64,000 nucleotides of DNA from Rhizobium etli 8C-3 (GCF_001908375.1 NZ_CP017241.1:623001-687000); one strand, 5' to 3'. Positions 8,506 through 17,270 are shown, counted from the stretch's first letter. The notes: generated by a model from the letters alone, not told the origin. Numbers and translations are program-made.

Positions 8506-8540
8506 GGTTGGCGCATTCCGGCCGAGCTATCGCACATTTC

Positions 8541-8813
8541 CTAACGTTCGCGACAGATCGGCCTCAAGACAACATGGGTCAACATTTCCTCGCGGGTCAT
8601 ATAGCCCTTGTCGCTATCGGTGAAGGTGAAGGCCGCGGCCTCCGTGCGAAGGTAGTCGAGATACCGCTGGTCAGAGGACGTAACGGCAGCCTTCAAATCA
8701 TCCAGCGCCGGCGTTTCTTCTAGGTTATCCGACGTGAAGCCATGCGGGACGCCTTGCAGATGGCCAGCGAATATCCACGAAACCACATAATGATGGCTGA
8801 TCAATCGAAGCCG
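8541..8813 (-). pseudogene. DinB family protein remnant
   Basis: The frame from about 8813 down to 8541 encodes the DinB-like pattern SHHYVVSWIFAGHLQG, VPHGF, then SDQRYLDYLRT and MTREEMLTHVVL. In intact DinB proteins the last motif continues HGxYHRG, which supplies a metal His. Here the reading frame changes to RPICRER and stops. The first part of the protein is also unrecognisable. It is therefore truncated at both ends and lacks metal ligands. Confidence 0.6.
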
Positions 8814-9052
8814 CTTCGCAGCTTGCGTTCGGGGCAAAGCTGCTTCCCCAGTCTTCGATACCATTGCAGCCAATGGCCACTTTGAGACCCGGGGTCGAAT
8901 CTCGAACAATGCTTGTAGGGCGCGTTCCCGCCAGACATTCACCCTTAATCGAAACGTACCGAATGCTAACCTTGATCAGGTGAGCTCGTTGGCTGAGCAC
9001 ACCCAGGTAGAGTGTCTTCTCACCGGATTGAAGGCCGTGATAAAAGGGGCCC

Positions 9053-9562
9053 ATGGGCATCAAGAACTATCTGATCGAAGGCGGTTCCGGCACTGGAAAA
9101 ACGTCTGTCGCTACCGAACTGGAGCGGCGGGGCTACCATGTCGTCCATGGTGACCGCGTTTTGGCCTATGTCGGCGACCCCGAGACAGGCCAGGCGCTCG
9201 CAGGACCACCCGAAGGCGCAGACCGCATCGCTTGGGGATACGCGCACTGGATCTGGCCTGTCGACAAGGTCCGAGCTATTGCTGCCGACACCACCCATCC
9301 TGCCACGTTCTTTTGTGGCGGTTCGCGCAATTTCCACAAATTCCTCGACCTGTTCGATAAGGTTTTCGTGCTCGACATCGACGTTGAGACGTTGAACCGA
9401 CGATTAGATGGGCGGCCGAATGAGCCGGGCTTCGAGCCGCCCGAGCGGGCGCTGGTAATCCGCTACCATCACACTCGGGAATATCTTCCCGTAGGCATCA
9501 ATATCGACACGGCCGCTACCGTCCCGAGTGTCGTCGACGATATCCTCGCTCAACTCCCCTGA
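9053..9562 (+). CDS. P-loop nucleotide kinase-like protein (AAA family ATPase)
   Basis: This 169-residue protein has a Walker A loop at residues 10-18 (GGSGTGKTS) and a layout like small nucleoside or adenylate-type kinases. VFVLDIDVETLNRRLDGRP gives the nucleotide-base region. The substrate is unknown. Homologues are annotated as nucleoside kinase or AAA ATPase. The gene stands alone between a DinB remnant and an NTF2-like gene on the opposite strand. Confidence 0.8.
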   Translation: MGIKNYLIEGGSGTGKTSVATELERRGYHVVHGDRVLAYVGDPETGQALAGPPEGADRIAWGYAHWIWPVDKVRAIAADTTHPATFFCGGSRNFHKFLDLFDKVFVLDIDVETLNRRLDGRPNEPGFEPPERALVIRYHHTREYLPVGINIDTAATVPSVVDDILAQLP

Positions 9563-9914
9563 GGCCCTGAAAGTATTGTGAATGGGATGGGAAGCACTCG
9601 ATTATTGCGGGAAAGACGCTGGCCGCCGGAACGTGCGGCATTGTCGCTTTCGTAGCCGACCGGCAGCTTTCAGAACGACAAACCCGGTGCCTTGACGACC
9701 GTCTTGAGGGCGCGAAGCTGCCGAGGCGCTAGACCGCAATCGTCCGAAGCTGCCTCCAATGTGGTGATCCGATCCTGACGGATAGCGAACAGGAAAAATC
9801 CGTGCGATACCCAATGACCGCCGTCAGAACTCGGCGTAGGTTTTCCTTGGAGGATGAGAGGCGCAGAGCGGTCATCGGGATGCGTTGCGGCCAGGCCACT
9901 CCGGAGCCGCATCC
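9563..9914. other. Non-coding stretch, possible sigma/NTF2 remnant
   Basis: No intact gene is seen. A minus-strand frame (about 9676-9870) reads GGHWVSHGFFLFAIRQDRIT, weakly recalling the C-terminal NTF2-like domain of certain ECF sigma factors, but upstream parts are missing. A type 1 short repeat lies at about 9694-9726. Confidence 0.3.
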
Positions 9915-10424
9915 CTACACGCCGCGCGCAAGCGCCGCCGATTGCTGCAAGGTAACGGCATGGCCAAGCGGATCGGCATGGCGATGGGCAAGCAACCACT
10001 GCCTGCCTGCCCGCCGATAGACGAGGGTCACGCGCAGCGCCCAATCCTGTGCGGGCAGACCGCCGACTTCGACATGAGCGCGCTCGATGACGGCCAGCAC
10101 GATCATGTCGGTGCCGACATAGGTTTGAACGATCTCCTGTTTCAGCGTCCCATTCCGGAAGAACCGGCTCATGTCGTCCCAGGTTTTTTCGGTGATGTCA
10201 GCCTCCCGCGATGGCGTGCCGCCGAACGGCGACATCAGCGTGAAGTCCCGCGTACGCGGTACAAGCGCCCGGTAGGTGGCGACATCGCCGCGCATCAACG
10301 CGGCATTGGCCTTCTCCGATATCCGGGCGAGAGCGGCTACAGCCGCATCCGCCTGGCTGTCACGTACACGTGCGGTAAGGGAACCAGCTCCGGCAGTGAG
10401 AAGGGATCGTCGTGAAGGTGACAT
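9915..10424 (-). CDS. NTF2/SnoaL-like secreted protein
   Basis: This 169-residue protein begins MSPSRRSLLTAGAGS, a short twin-arginine-like leader. A SnoaL/DUF4440-type domain (about 25-150) follows, with the pattern NAALMRGDVATYRALV, then FTLMSPFGG, and later WALRVTLVYRRAGRQWLLAHRHADPL. The ATG at 10424 follows AAAGGAAA. Proteins of this fold bind small ligands or act as isomerases; the role cannot be set from sequence. It is divergent from a LysR gene that may regulate it. Confidence 0.75.
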   Translation of the reverse strand: MSPSRRSLLTAGAGSLTARVRDSQADAAVAALARISEKANAALMRGDVATYRALVPRTRDFTLMSPFGGTPSREADITEKTWDDMSRFFRNGTLKQEIVQTYVGTDMIVLAVIERAHVEVGGLPAQDWALRVTLVYRRAGRQWLLAHRHADPLGHAVTLQQSAALARGV

Positions 10425-10529
10425 GACATTTCCTTTCCGAATCTGAATTCTGAAAAGCGCCGATGGCGCCTCTGTGCTTCGGAGATGCCAGTTTGCCGCC
10501 GCTGAATCCAATGATATGATTTCAGCAAC

Positions 10530-11495
10530 ATGCTGAATGAAATTGATCTATCGCGCGCGGACCTCAATCTCCTCGTGCTTTTCGAAGCGGTCATCGAGGA
10601 GAGGCATGTCGGCCGCGCTGCCGCCCGGTTGAACATTTCGCCATCAGCGGTCAGCCACGGGCTTGGACGGCTACGGCGAATGCTCAACGATCCGCTTTTC
10701 GTCAAGACGCCTAAAGGCGTGGTGGCGACGGCCCGCGCAATGGAGCTGGCAGCGCCGATTGCCGAGATACTTGCCAGGGTTCGAAGTGTGATTACGACGG
10801 CCGAGCCATTTGAGCCGGCAACGTCGAGCCGCCGTTTTACCCTCGGCGCGCCGGACGGTGTTTCCGCCGTCTTCCTGTCTCCGCTCCTTGCCGGATTGAA
10901 AAGATCGGCGCCGCACATCGAAATCAGCATACGCCAGTTGCTGCCGGAGGAGGGCGAGAGCTCACCGGCGCGGGCCTGGCGCAACGCCTTTGCCCATCTG
11001 GAGTCCCGCGGCATGGATATCGCGGTCATCCCCGCCGATGAAATTCCGGCGCGCTTTCATTGCCTTACCCTCTACGAAGAGGATTTCGTCATTGCCATGC
11101 GCGCGGGTCATCCCTTCGCGCAGGACGCGAAGCTCGACCGCTATGTCGAAATGCGCCATATAGTGGTTTCGTTGAGCGGCGATCCACACGGCTTCGTCGA
11201 CACGGTGCTCGAACAGCACGGGCACAGAAGGCGGACCGTCCTCACGGTGCCGAACTTCATGTTCGCGCTCGCCATCGCCGGCGAGAGCGACATGCTGGTC
11301 GCAATCCCCCGCCGCTTCGCGACAATTTTCGCCTCACGCTTTGGCCTAACGACGGTCAACGCTCCTTTGCCACTGCCGCGTTTCAAGCTGAGCGCGGTGG
11401 CGCCGCGCGCAGCGATGATGGACGCCGGCCTGAGCTGGCTGTTCGGGATGCTTTCGTCAGCCTGTGAGGTTGACCGTTCTCCAGGGCTGCTTTGA
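10530..11495 (+). CDS. LysR family transcriptional regulator (NodD-like group)
   Basis: This 321-residue LysR regulator has the N-terminal helix-turn-helix LNLLVLFEAVIEERHVGRAAARLNISPSAVSHGLGRLRRML. This form is seen in the NodD/LinR/PcpR branch, which senses aromatic compounds. The effector domain spans about 95-305. It is divergent from the NTF2-like gene, about 105 nt apart. It is not NodD itself as far as I can judge: no nod genes are present. Confidence 0.88.
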   Translation: MLNEIDLSRADLNLLVLFEAVIEERHVGRAAARLNISPSAVSHGLGRLRRMLNDPLFVKTPKGVVATARAMELAAPIAEILARVRSVITTAEPFEPATSSRRFTLGAPDGVSAVFLSPLLAGLKRSAPHIEISIRQLLPEEGESSPARAWRNAFAHLESRGMDIAVIPADEIPARFHCLTLYEEDFVIAMRAGHPFAQDAKLDRYVEMRHIVVSLSGDPHGFVDTVLEQHGHRRRTVLTVPNFMFALAIAGESDMLVAIPRRFATIFASRFGLTTVNAPLPLPRFKLSAVAPRAAMMDAGLSWLFGMLSSACEVDRSPGLL

Positions 11496-11586
11496 CCTGA
11501 CTGGTATGGCCGCCTCCGGGCCAGATTGATATGCACGGGACAGGTAATGCGCTAACCTGACCGCATCATCAGCCACCGAGAGACGC

Positions 11587-12010
11587 ATGTCCTACCTGTA
11601 CATTGTCACTGATTGTGAAATTGACGGGCCGATACCCGCCACGCATTCATGCTGTCTTTCGGTTCGGTCGCCGTTTCCAAGCTGGTGAAATCCTTGATGA
11701 GTTTGAGGCCGTAATGGATGGCTTGGAGGGCGCGAAGCGCGATCCTTTCACTATGGCATTTTGGCGCGATCATCCGGAGGCTTGGGCCGCCGCAACTGAA
11801 AGCTCCCAGCCCCCAGCGCTCGCGATCTCGGCCTTTTGCGCGTGGGTAGCCTCCTTGGGGGAGAGCCGATATTTGCGGCCCATCCAGTGTCGCTCGATGG
11901 CCCATGGTTCGATTACTACCTGAAGCGATTTGGAGGTCGCCCACTCTTCGAAGGGCCTTGGGTCTCAGATCGACTGTTCAAACATGCGCCCGGACCTGAC
12001 TGTAGCAACC
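11587..12010 (+). pseudogene. Frameshifted 3'-5' exonuclease (DEDD-like)
   Basis: Joined across frames, the sequence reads MSYLYIVTDCEIDGPIPATHS, then MLSFGSVAV, then GEILDEFEAVMDG with a WRDHPEAW block, then GGEPIFAAHPVSLDGPWFDYY. This resembles rhizobial 3'-5' exonucleases, with the first catalytic D-x-E (DCE) and a second Asp. At least three frame changes (near 11645, 11690 and 11865) separate the pieces, so no complete product can be made. The 3' limit is uncertain. Confidence 0.65.
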
Positions 12011-12559
12011 CGATCGCAGGATATGAGCCATGCCTCGGGCATCGTGCTTGTCCGTGTTATTACCCATGACTGGAGAGAGCGGCGTCAACCTGATTGCCCT
12101 GCACACAACGTCGAAGCCTGCTTCTTTTAGCCCATAGGTCAGGGGCCGAGTGAGGGGCCAGCTCGCAAGCCCCTTCTGGTGGATCGGTTGGCCAAATTCG
12201 TAAAGGCGCCGGGGACCAGGTCCGACACGTCCGAAGGAACCGATCGATCAAGCCGAACCTTTCCGTCATGATCATGATGCAGATTGCCACTGCGTGTAAG
12301 CGACACGTCCAAACAGCATGAAACACCGTCAACGCCCTTCATCTCGGCCACCCCGAGATAATAATGAGAGCTCGCCCCTTTTGAAGACTGCCCGCCTATA
12401 CATGCTCTTGGCGCAAGGCGGCATTTGGCCCGCAAGACGAGAGGCGTTAAAAAAGAGCAGTGATTGTGATCATGATGTCGGATCGGGGGCGGCTGGTGCG
12501 TCATCGTATCATCAGGTCGGGCTCTCGATCTGAAGGACAACGATCAGGAGAACGGCGCG
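12011..12559. other. Stretch with no recognisable gene
   Basis: This covers the tail of the exonuclease remnant and about 450 nt with overlapping minus-strand open frames (for example 12139-12540) of odd composition and no recognisable domain. I see nothing else in it. Confidence 0.4.
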
Positions 12560-13045
12560 ATGTCTAAGAACACTATTTGTCTATGGTACAACAAGGATGC
12601 TGAGGAAGCCGCCCGCTTCTATGCCGACACCTTCCCAGACAGCACGCTCGGAGCCATCATCCGCGCGCCCGGCAATTACCCCGACGGAGAAGAGGGCGAC
12701 GTCTTGGTCGTCGAGTTCACGGTGGCGGGTGTCGCGTGCATCGGATTGAACGGCGGCCCCACATTCAAGCACAGCGAAGCCTTCTCATTCCAGATCAGCA
12801 CCGAGGATCAGGAAGAAACAGATCGCTATTGGAACGCCATTGTCAGCAATGGCGGTCAGGAAAGCGAATGCGGCTGGTGCAAGGACAAGTGGGGCGTATC
12901 CTGGCAGATCACACCTCGCATTCTCATGGACGCGCTTGCAGCAGGTGGCGAACAAGCAAAGCGCGCATTCGACGCGATGATGACGATGAGGAAAATCGAT
13001 GTGGCTGTGATCGATGCGGCACGAAAAGGAGATGACGCGCGATGA
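12560..13045 (+). CDS. VOC family protein (PhnB-like)
   Basis: This 161-residue protein is of the PhnB / 3-demethylubiquinone methyltransferase-like VOC family: ICLWYNKDAEEAARFYADTFPDS at the start, IGLNGGPTFKHSEAFSFQI in the middle and CGWCKDKWGVSWQITP near the end. These proteins have a glyoxalase fold. Most have no known reaction. The stop overlaps the start of the DUF4287 gene by ATGA, so the two are translationally coupled. Confidence 0.9.
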   Translation: MSKNTICLWYNKDAEEAARFYADTFPDSTLGAIIRAPGNYPDGEEGDVLVVEFTVAGVACIGLNGGPTFKHSEAFSFQISTEDQEETDRYWNAIVSNGGQESECGWCKDKWGVSWQITPRILMDALAAGGEQAKRAFDAMMTMRKIDVAVIDAARKGDDAR

Positions 13046-13263
13046 CCACAGAGAAGATCAAAGGACCTGCTTCCTATTTTCCATCAATTGAGAAGAAATA
13101 CGGCCGCCCGATCGGTGATTGGCAAGCGCTTGTGCGAAAGCACTATCCTGCGAAGCACATGGAACTTGTCGGTATGCTGAAGAGCGAACACGGGATGGGC
13201 CACGGTCATGCAAATGCGGTCGTGGCGCATACTCTCGCGGAAGACAGGCAGGTAGCCTCTTAA
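13042..13263 (+). CDS. DUF4287 domain protein
   Basis: This 73-residue protein matches DUF4287 in length and pattern: GPASYFPSIEKKYGRPIGDW, then HMELVGMLKSEHGMGHGHAN. The function is unknown. Members are often fused to or coded next to START/SRPBCC or VOC proteins, as here, where it overlaps the VOC gene by 4 nt. Confidence 0.85.
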   Translation: MTTEKIKGPASYFPSIEKKYGRPIGDWQALVRKHYPAKHMELVGMLKSEHGMGHGHANAVVAHTLAEDRQVAS

Positions 13264-13369
13264 CAGAGCGAGGTGCGAGGTGAACCGTCTTGTCTGCTTC
13301 GGCCCGGAGCGGACGAACTGCCGCAACTATCGACTAGACAAGCGCCATCCTTTCACGCATTCTCGCGCG

Positions 13370-13825
13370 ATGATTGCAATCCTAGAAACTCTCGCGGCCG
13401 AGCCAACTGCAGACGAGCTTGACCACCTCCTGAAACCACTGGTGGACTTCAATAGCCACTACACCGCGACCATAGCGGAATGGCCTCATCTTGGTATAGT
13501 TTTAAGGCAGCCCGAGACTGCTGAGATCGTCGGTGGCCTGTACGCGTTCGATGAACTCAATTGGCTATTCGTCAAGTATTTAGTTGTGCCTGAGGCACTC
13601 CGAGGAAAGGGTCTTGGCCGTCAATTAATGGGAGAAGCGGAGCGCATTGCCCGCGAACGGGGGTATCTGGGTATCTTCCTAGATACCTACGACTTTCAAG
13701 CAAAGCCGTTCTACCTGAAACTTGGTTATGAGCAGTTTGGGGAACTCGAAGGGGACGAACGTACGCCTCGGCGATTTTTCCTAAGAAAGGTGCTTTCTGC
13801 GGAAAACCTGGGACTGGGAACCTAA
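13370..13825 (+). CDS. GNAT family N-acetyltransferase
   Basis: This GNAT acetyltransferase is about 151 residues long from the ATG at 13370. The acetyl-CoA loop is VVPEALRGKGLGRQLMGEAERIARERGY, with RGKGLG as the pyrophosphate-binding turn, followed by PFYLKLGYEQFGEL, the usual C-terminal motif. An alternative upstream start at 13280 would add 30 residues that look non-homologous. The substrate is unknown. Confidence 0.85.
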   Translation: MIAILETLAAEPTADELDHLLKPLVDFNSHYTATIAEWPHLGIVLRQPETAEIVGGLYAFDELNWLFVKYLVVPEALRGKGLGRQLMGEAERIARERGYLGIFLDTYDFQAKPFYLKLGYEQFGELEGDERTPRRFFLRKVLSAENLGLGT

Positions 13826-14128
13826 CGCTTTGCCATCGTGTCAGCTATTTGGAACATGACCGCTGCTGGCGCTATCCGGTCGCGGCGCTCTTCCGCTTTC
13901 GGACCCTTTGCCGACATTGATGGAGGCAAGCTGAAGGGCCGGTCTGACCGAGACCCGACATCAAATCGAAGCCGACGCACGGGAGCCTGGCGGTTTGTCG
14001 ATCTCTCGGAGCGTCTCGCGACCCACGAGCGTGGGCGAGACAGAATGTGCCCCGTTGACTCTGAGGGGCAGCGGCCCAATACTGACCGGTTGGCTACTTT
14101 TCAGAAACAAGTGACTAGGGAGGAAGCA
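13826..14128. other. Intergenic stretch, possible repeat debris
   Basis: About 300 nt without a convincing gene. It contains degenerate copies of dispersed-repeat sequence (near 13858-13915). An in-frame upstream extension of the cupin gene runs through it but has no start signal. Confidence 0.4.
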
Positions 14129-14551
14129 ATGGAAGCCATCAATCGTAGATCCACACTCGCACTCGGTCTTACAATGGCCGCCACACCTCTGGTCGCTTGG
14201 GGGACACCAGCAGCCGCCGAGACTTACGGGCCCGATGAGGGTGAGGAGGTCGGTCCCGGTGTCAGAGTTGTTGCGCTTGGTGAGCGGGCTTCGGTCATAC
14301 CGGCTTATAAAATGGTCAAGCTGCGCGATGTTGTTATCCAACCCGGTGCGAAGACGCCGGACAACGTGATGAAGAACGACATGCTTTGCCACATGACCGA
14401 GGGAGAACTTTCGGTTGTTCAGAACGGAAAAACATTCACAGTCAAGAAGGGTGACGTTTGGACCTGCGCTAACGCCGATACGACAGAAGGCACCCAGAAC
14501 AAGAGCAGTGCGGTCGCGATCATGCGGGTTATCGATTTGATGACCTCATAA
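14129..14551 (+). CDS. Secreted cupin-domain protein
   Basis: This 140-residue protein starts MEAINRRSTLALGLTMAATPLVAWGTPAAA, a twin-arginine-like leader with Ala-rich cleavage site. A small cupin barrel follows (about 60-130), with MLCHMTEGELSVVQNGKTF and KKGDVWTC. The usual His-rich metal motif is reduced: only one His is visible in the first motif. The ATG at 14129 follows GGAGGAAG. The function is unknown; it may be periplasmic. Confidence 0.8.
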   Translation: MEAINRRSTLALGLTMAATPLVAWGTPAAAETYGPDEGEEVGPGVRVVALGERASVIPAYKMVKLRDVVIQPGAKTPDNVMKNDMLCHMTEGELSVVQNGKTFTVKKGDVWTCANADTTEGTQNKSSAVAIMRVIDLMTS

Positions 14552-14618
14552 GGGAGGCGACGCGGGGAAGGGCGCCAACTCGGCTCTAAGGTAGGCGTCG
14601 TGCCGTCATGCGTGTGAT

Positions 14619-14653
14619 CTGCAATGTCCGCAGTTGGGGCGCAATGCGGACAG
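14619..14653. repeat. Short dispersed repeat, type 2
   Basis: CTGCAATGTCCG followed by an inverted TGCGGACA: an 8-bp stem. The same 12-nt opening recurs at 17132. Confidence 0.4.
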
Positions 14654-14662
14654 TAGCGCGAC

Positions 14663-15307
14663 CTATAATTTCGGCGTGAGCATTTCAAAACGGTCTCGAA
14701 TCGTGGAACAGGTGTCGCCCCCGAGCCGGGCTATCGCGTCGATCATGTCAGGATCCACATGCAGTCGGCCATCCACGGCCCCCTCGCGATAATGGGCATA
14801 GACGATCTCGCCCATGATGATCTGCCGTGACTTGCCGAGCTCCAGCGTCACATGCCGTCGGCATTCGAACGACGCGGGCGCTTCAGCGATCCAGGGTGAT
14901 GCGACTTTCGTACCGGGCATGGCGGTCAGGCCAGCCTGCTTCAACTCATCGACACCACGTGGATATTTGGACCCACAGACATGCATGGCCTCGGCTATGG
15001 CGAAGGAAACGATGTTGACCGTGAATACCTCGGTCATGCGGATGTTGTGGCCCGTGTCCTTGAACGACATGTCCGGATTGTTCTCGACGCCAAGCGCCAG
15101 GATCGGTGGGTCGGCTGACAGACAGTTGAAAAAGCTGAACGGTGCGGCGTTAACGCGGCCGTTCTCGTCCACCGTGGTCACCAGCGCGATGGGCCGCGGG
15201 ATGATTGTGCCGATCATCAGTTTGTAGCGATCACGGGCGCTCAGTGTCGTGAAGTCGAACGAAAGCGTCCCGCGGTTTGCAGGTTTTTTAGCAAAGCTTG
15301 CCGACAT
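14663..15307 (-). CDS. Flavin reductase family protein
   Basis: This 214-residue FMN-binding split-barrel protein has YKLMIGTIIPRPIALVTT and NAAPFSFFNCLSADPP, the FMN-binding core of the flavin reductase / DIM6 group. It would supply reduced flavin to a monooxygenase or act on a small substrate. It is the last gene of a degraded minus-strand operon (ABC-ATPase tail, deaminase-like, gntR), and its start is just 2 nt from the gntR stop. It is the only member of that operon that appears intact. Confidence 0.88.
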   Translation of the reverse strand: MSASFAKKPANRGTLSFDFTTLSARDRYKLMIGTIIPRPIALVTTVDENGRVNAAPFSFFNCLSADPPILALGVENNPDMSFKDTGHNIRMTEVFTVNIVSFAIAEAMHVCGSKYPRGVDELKQAGLTAMPGTKVASPWIAEAPASFECRRHVTLELGKSRQIIMGEIVYAHYREGAVDGRLHVDPDMIDAIARLGGDTCSTIRDRFEMLTPKL

Positions 15308-15309
15308 GT

Positions 15310-16100
15310 TCAGTGTCCTTTTATTCGGGCAGCGTAGGGCGGGAGCAGATCTCGAATATCCCTTTCCGGTTTTGCTTCGAGCATGGCGCGACTCGCCACC
15401 TGATCCAGATGACTGTCCATCAATTCGTTGGCACGATTGGCATCACCGTTGGCGAGCGCTTCGACGATCTGACGATGCTCATCGACGCCACAATCCGCCG
15501 ATGTCGGCCATACATGGCAAGGATCAACGAGCATCGCGACACGACTTCCGTCACATATCGGATCAGCAACTGATTTCCGGTCATGCGGGCGAGCAGCAGG
15601 TGGAATTCGCCAGCTAGCCGGATCGACTCGCGTTCATCGACACCAGAGACCTCGTGCTCCTTGTCGACGAACTTCGTCAGCGTCGCGATCTCGGCAGACT
15701 TCAGCTTGCCCGCCAGGAGCCCGGTAACTGTGCATTCGAGGCCGCGGCGGACCATGAAGATATCGCGACCTTCTTCGAGCGACGGGTTGGCGACATAAGC
15801 GCCCTTGTTCGGTTTCAATTCAACCAATCCTTCCACGGCAAGGCGACCCAGCGCCTCCCGTGCAATGGTGCGGCTGGTTCCGAAAGTCTCCCCGATGGCA
15901 TCTTCGGGCAGACGTGCGCCAGGTTGCAGTTTCTGTTCGATAATAGCCTGGCGAAGCGCTTCCTGGACGGCTTCGGTGCGCGAGGACGGCATGGCCTTGT
16001 TGGCCGTGTCGAGTTTGGTCTCCGGCGGACCCTTGCCCTTGGCGGTCGGATCGTTCACCGAACGAGCCGTGCCGCCACTCTGTGCTTTGCGAATGCTCAT
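15310..16100 (-). pseudogene. GntR (FadR subfamily) regulator broken by a frameshift
   Basis: The N-terminal part (from 16100) has the GntR winged helix: EALRQAIIEQKLQPGARLPEDAIGETFGTSRTIAREALGRL. It continues into an FCD effector domain up to SLILAMYGR. There the frame changes; the expected continuation, SADCGVDEHRQIVEALANGD, is in another frame and runs to a stop at 15310. The break lies near 15503-15512. Restored, it would be about 263 residues. The shift may be real or a sequencing error. In its current frame the product ends at 15420 with an unrelated tail and lacks the last FCD helices. Confidence 0.75.
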
Positions 16101-16441
16101 TTCCCTACCTTCTTCATTTCCGCCCAGGTTTTCAGAATTTTTGTGGCTTCTTCATCCATATGCTGTTCGTTCGGCATAGTACGCTCGCTCAATAGCGATC
16201 CGGCAGCGATGCGAAGCTTGTCGACATCGATGGGATGCCGCTCCCGTTTCGTCAATCCCTCAAATGCCTCGACCTCGCCATGCGACGTCGGGTCAAAATG
16301 GGCGAGCGAATGGTTTAGGCATTCACCGACGATTTTCCCGTTCAAAACGACGATGGCACCGAAGGGCTCGGTCCCCGGTTTGGAAAGCGCCTCGCGGGAG
16401 AGTTCGACCGCCCTGGCCATGAACTCCTTGTTGTAAGTCAT
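16097..16441 (-). pseudogene. Truncated nucleoside/guanine deaminase-like protein
   Basis: This 114-residue frame begins like guanine/cytosine deaminases: MARAVELSREAL, then EPFGAIVVLNGKIVGE, then DPTSHGEVEA with the first zinc ligand H54 and the catalytic E56. The second motif PCxxC, which supplies two zinc ligands, is absent. From about residue 60 the sequence is unrelated to the family. A deletion or fusion is likely. The stop overlaps the gntR start (ATGA), so translation coupling is kept. Activity as a deaminase is not expected. Confidence 0.6.
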
Positions 16442-16484
16442 CGTATTTCCTTCCTGGTTTGGTTTTGCTCTTGGGGTTTGTCGA

Positions 16485-16861
16485 TCACGCGGCCTCTGGG
16501 AGCAGCCATGCATGCTGCGGCTGCCAGCTAAGGGCCAGCCGCTTTCCGGGTGTCAGATCGAGGGCGTCGATCTCATGCTGCTGCTTCTGAACCCGGAATT
16601 CATGGCCGTTGACGTCGAAGAAGATCGTCTGCGTTGAGCCGACGAATTCGATACCGATGACACTGCCGTTGACCCCGTTGGTAACGGAGTCTTGCGCAGC
16701 CGGTGTTGAAAGGCTGACGCGGTCGGCGGCGATGACGAACTCACCTTGCCCGCGGCAGTGGAGTTCGATTTCACCGGCACCGTGAACCGACCGAGGGGAC
16801 CGTCGATCTGAACCTCGTGGCCCAAGCGACCGGAGATATCGCCGCTGACAATATTGTTCAT
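16485..16861 (-). pseudogene. ABC transporter ATP-binding protein, C-terminal remnant
   Basis: Read across one frame change near 16780, the minus strand encodes NNIVSGDISGRLGHEVQIDG, PLGRFTVP, then GEIELHCRGQGEFVIAADRV, then SVIGIEFVGSTQTIFFDV and a C-terminal ALSWQPQHAWLLPEAA. This is the TOBE domain of PotA-like (polyamine/iron-type) importers. The nucleotide-binding part is missing. The remnant is joined directly to a GntR-type operator, so an internal deletion probably removed the rest of a transporter operon. Confidence 0.65.
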
Positions 16862-16864
16862 GCT

Positions 16865-16879
16865 AAATCGTATGCAATA
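16865..16879. promoter_or_regulatory. GntR operator-like site 1
   Basis: AAATCGTATGCAATA, identical to the 15 nt at 17017-17031. The core TCGTATGCAA is close to the TTGTATACAA palindrome recognised by many FadR-subfamily GntR regulators. The gntR gene lies downstream in the same operon. Confidence 0.55.
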
Positions 16880-17016
16880 AGGCACACAAAACATGAATGC
16901 AAACCGCGTGCCAATTAGCAGAGGTCAGCAATATGCAAATCAAATGGCGGTAAAAGCTTCAAGTTTGACATGCCTTGAACCGCTCATTTAACAATCATTC
17001 GCAAGTCTGCCTGCAA

Positions 17017-17031
17017 AAATCGTATGCAATA
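17017..17031. promoter_or_regulatory. GntR operator-like site 2
   Basis: Exact copy of the 15-nt site at 16865, spaced 152 nt from it, in the same orientation. Confidence 0.55.
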
Positions 17032-17131
17032 TGTGTCAGTTAGCATTTTCGCTACGTGCATGCAGATCGGGGTTTGGTGGCATATATGATCGTTGTGGGG
17101 ACAGTTCGTCGCCCACTTGATGGCGGACGCC

Positions 17132-17164
17132 CTGCAATGTCCGAGAACGGGCCTTTGCGGACAT
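17132..17164. repeat. Short dispersed repeat, type 2
   Basis: CTGCAATGTCCG opening identical to 14619, with an inverted CGGACA at the other end. Confidence 0.4.
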
Positions 17165-17270
17165 CGAAATTTGTAATGATTTGCCTTACCGTTCGAAAAT
17201 TGCGCTGTGATAGGCGTTGCAAGCAAAGAGCGCGTCATAGGCAAGATTGATAGCTTGCGAGGGGACTGCC

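Noticed and set aside
10530..11495. NodD nodulation regulator
   Set aside because: The protein belongs to the NodD-like LysR branch, but no nod genes or nod boxes are near, so the specific name is not justified.
12139..12540. 133-codon minus-strand open frame between the exonuclease remnant and the VOC gene
   Set aside because: No recognisable domain, no start signal, odd composition with many His and Ser.
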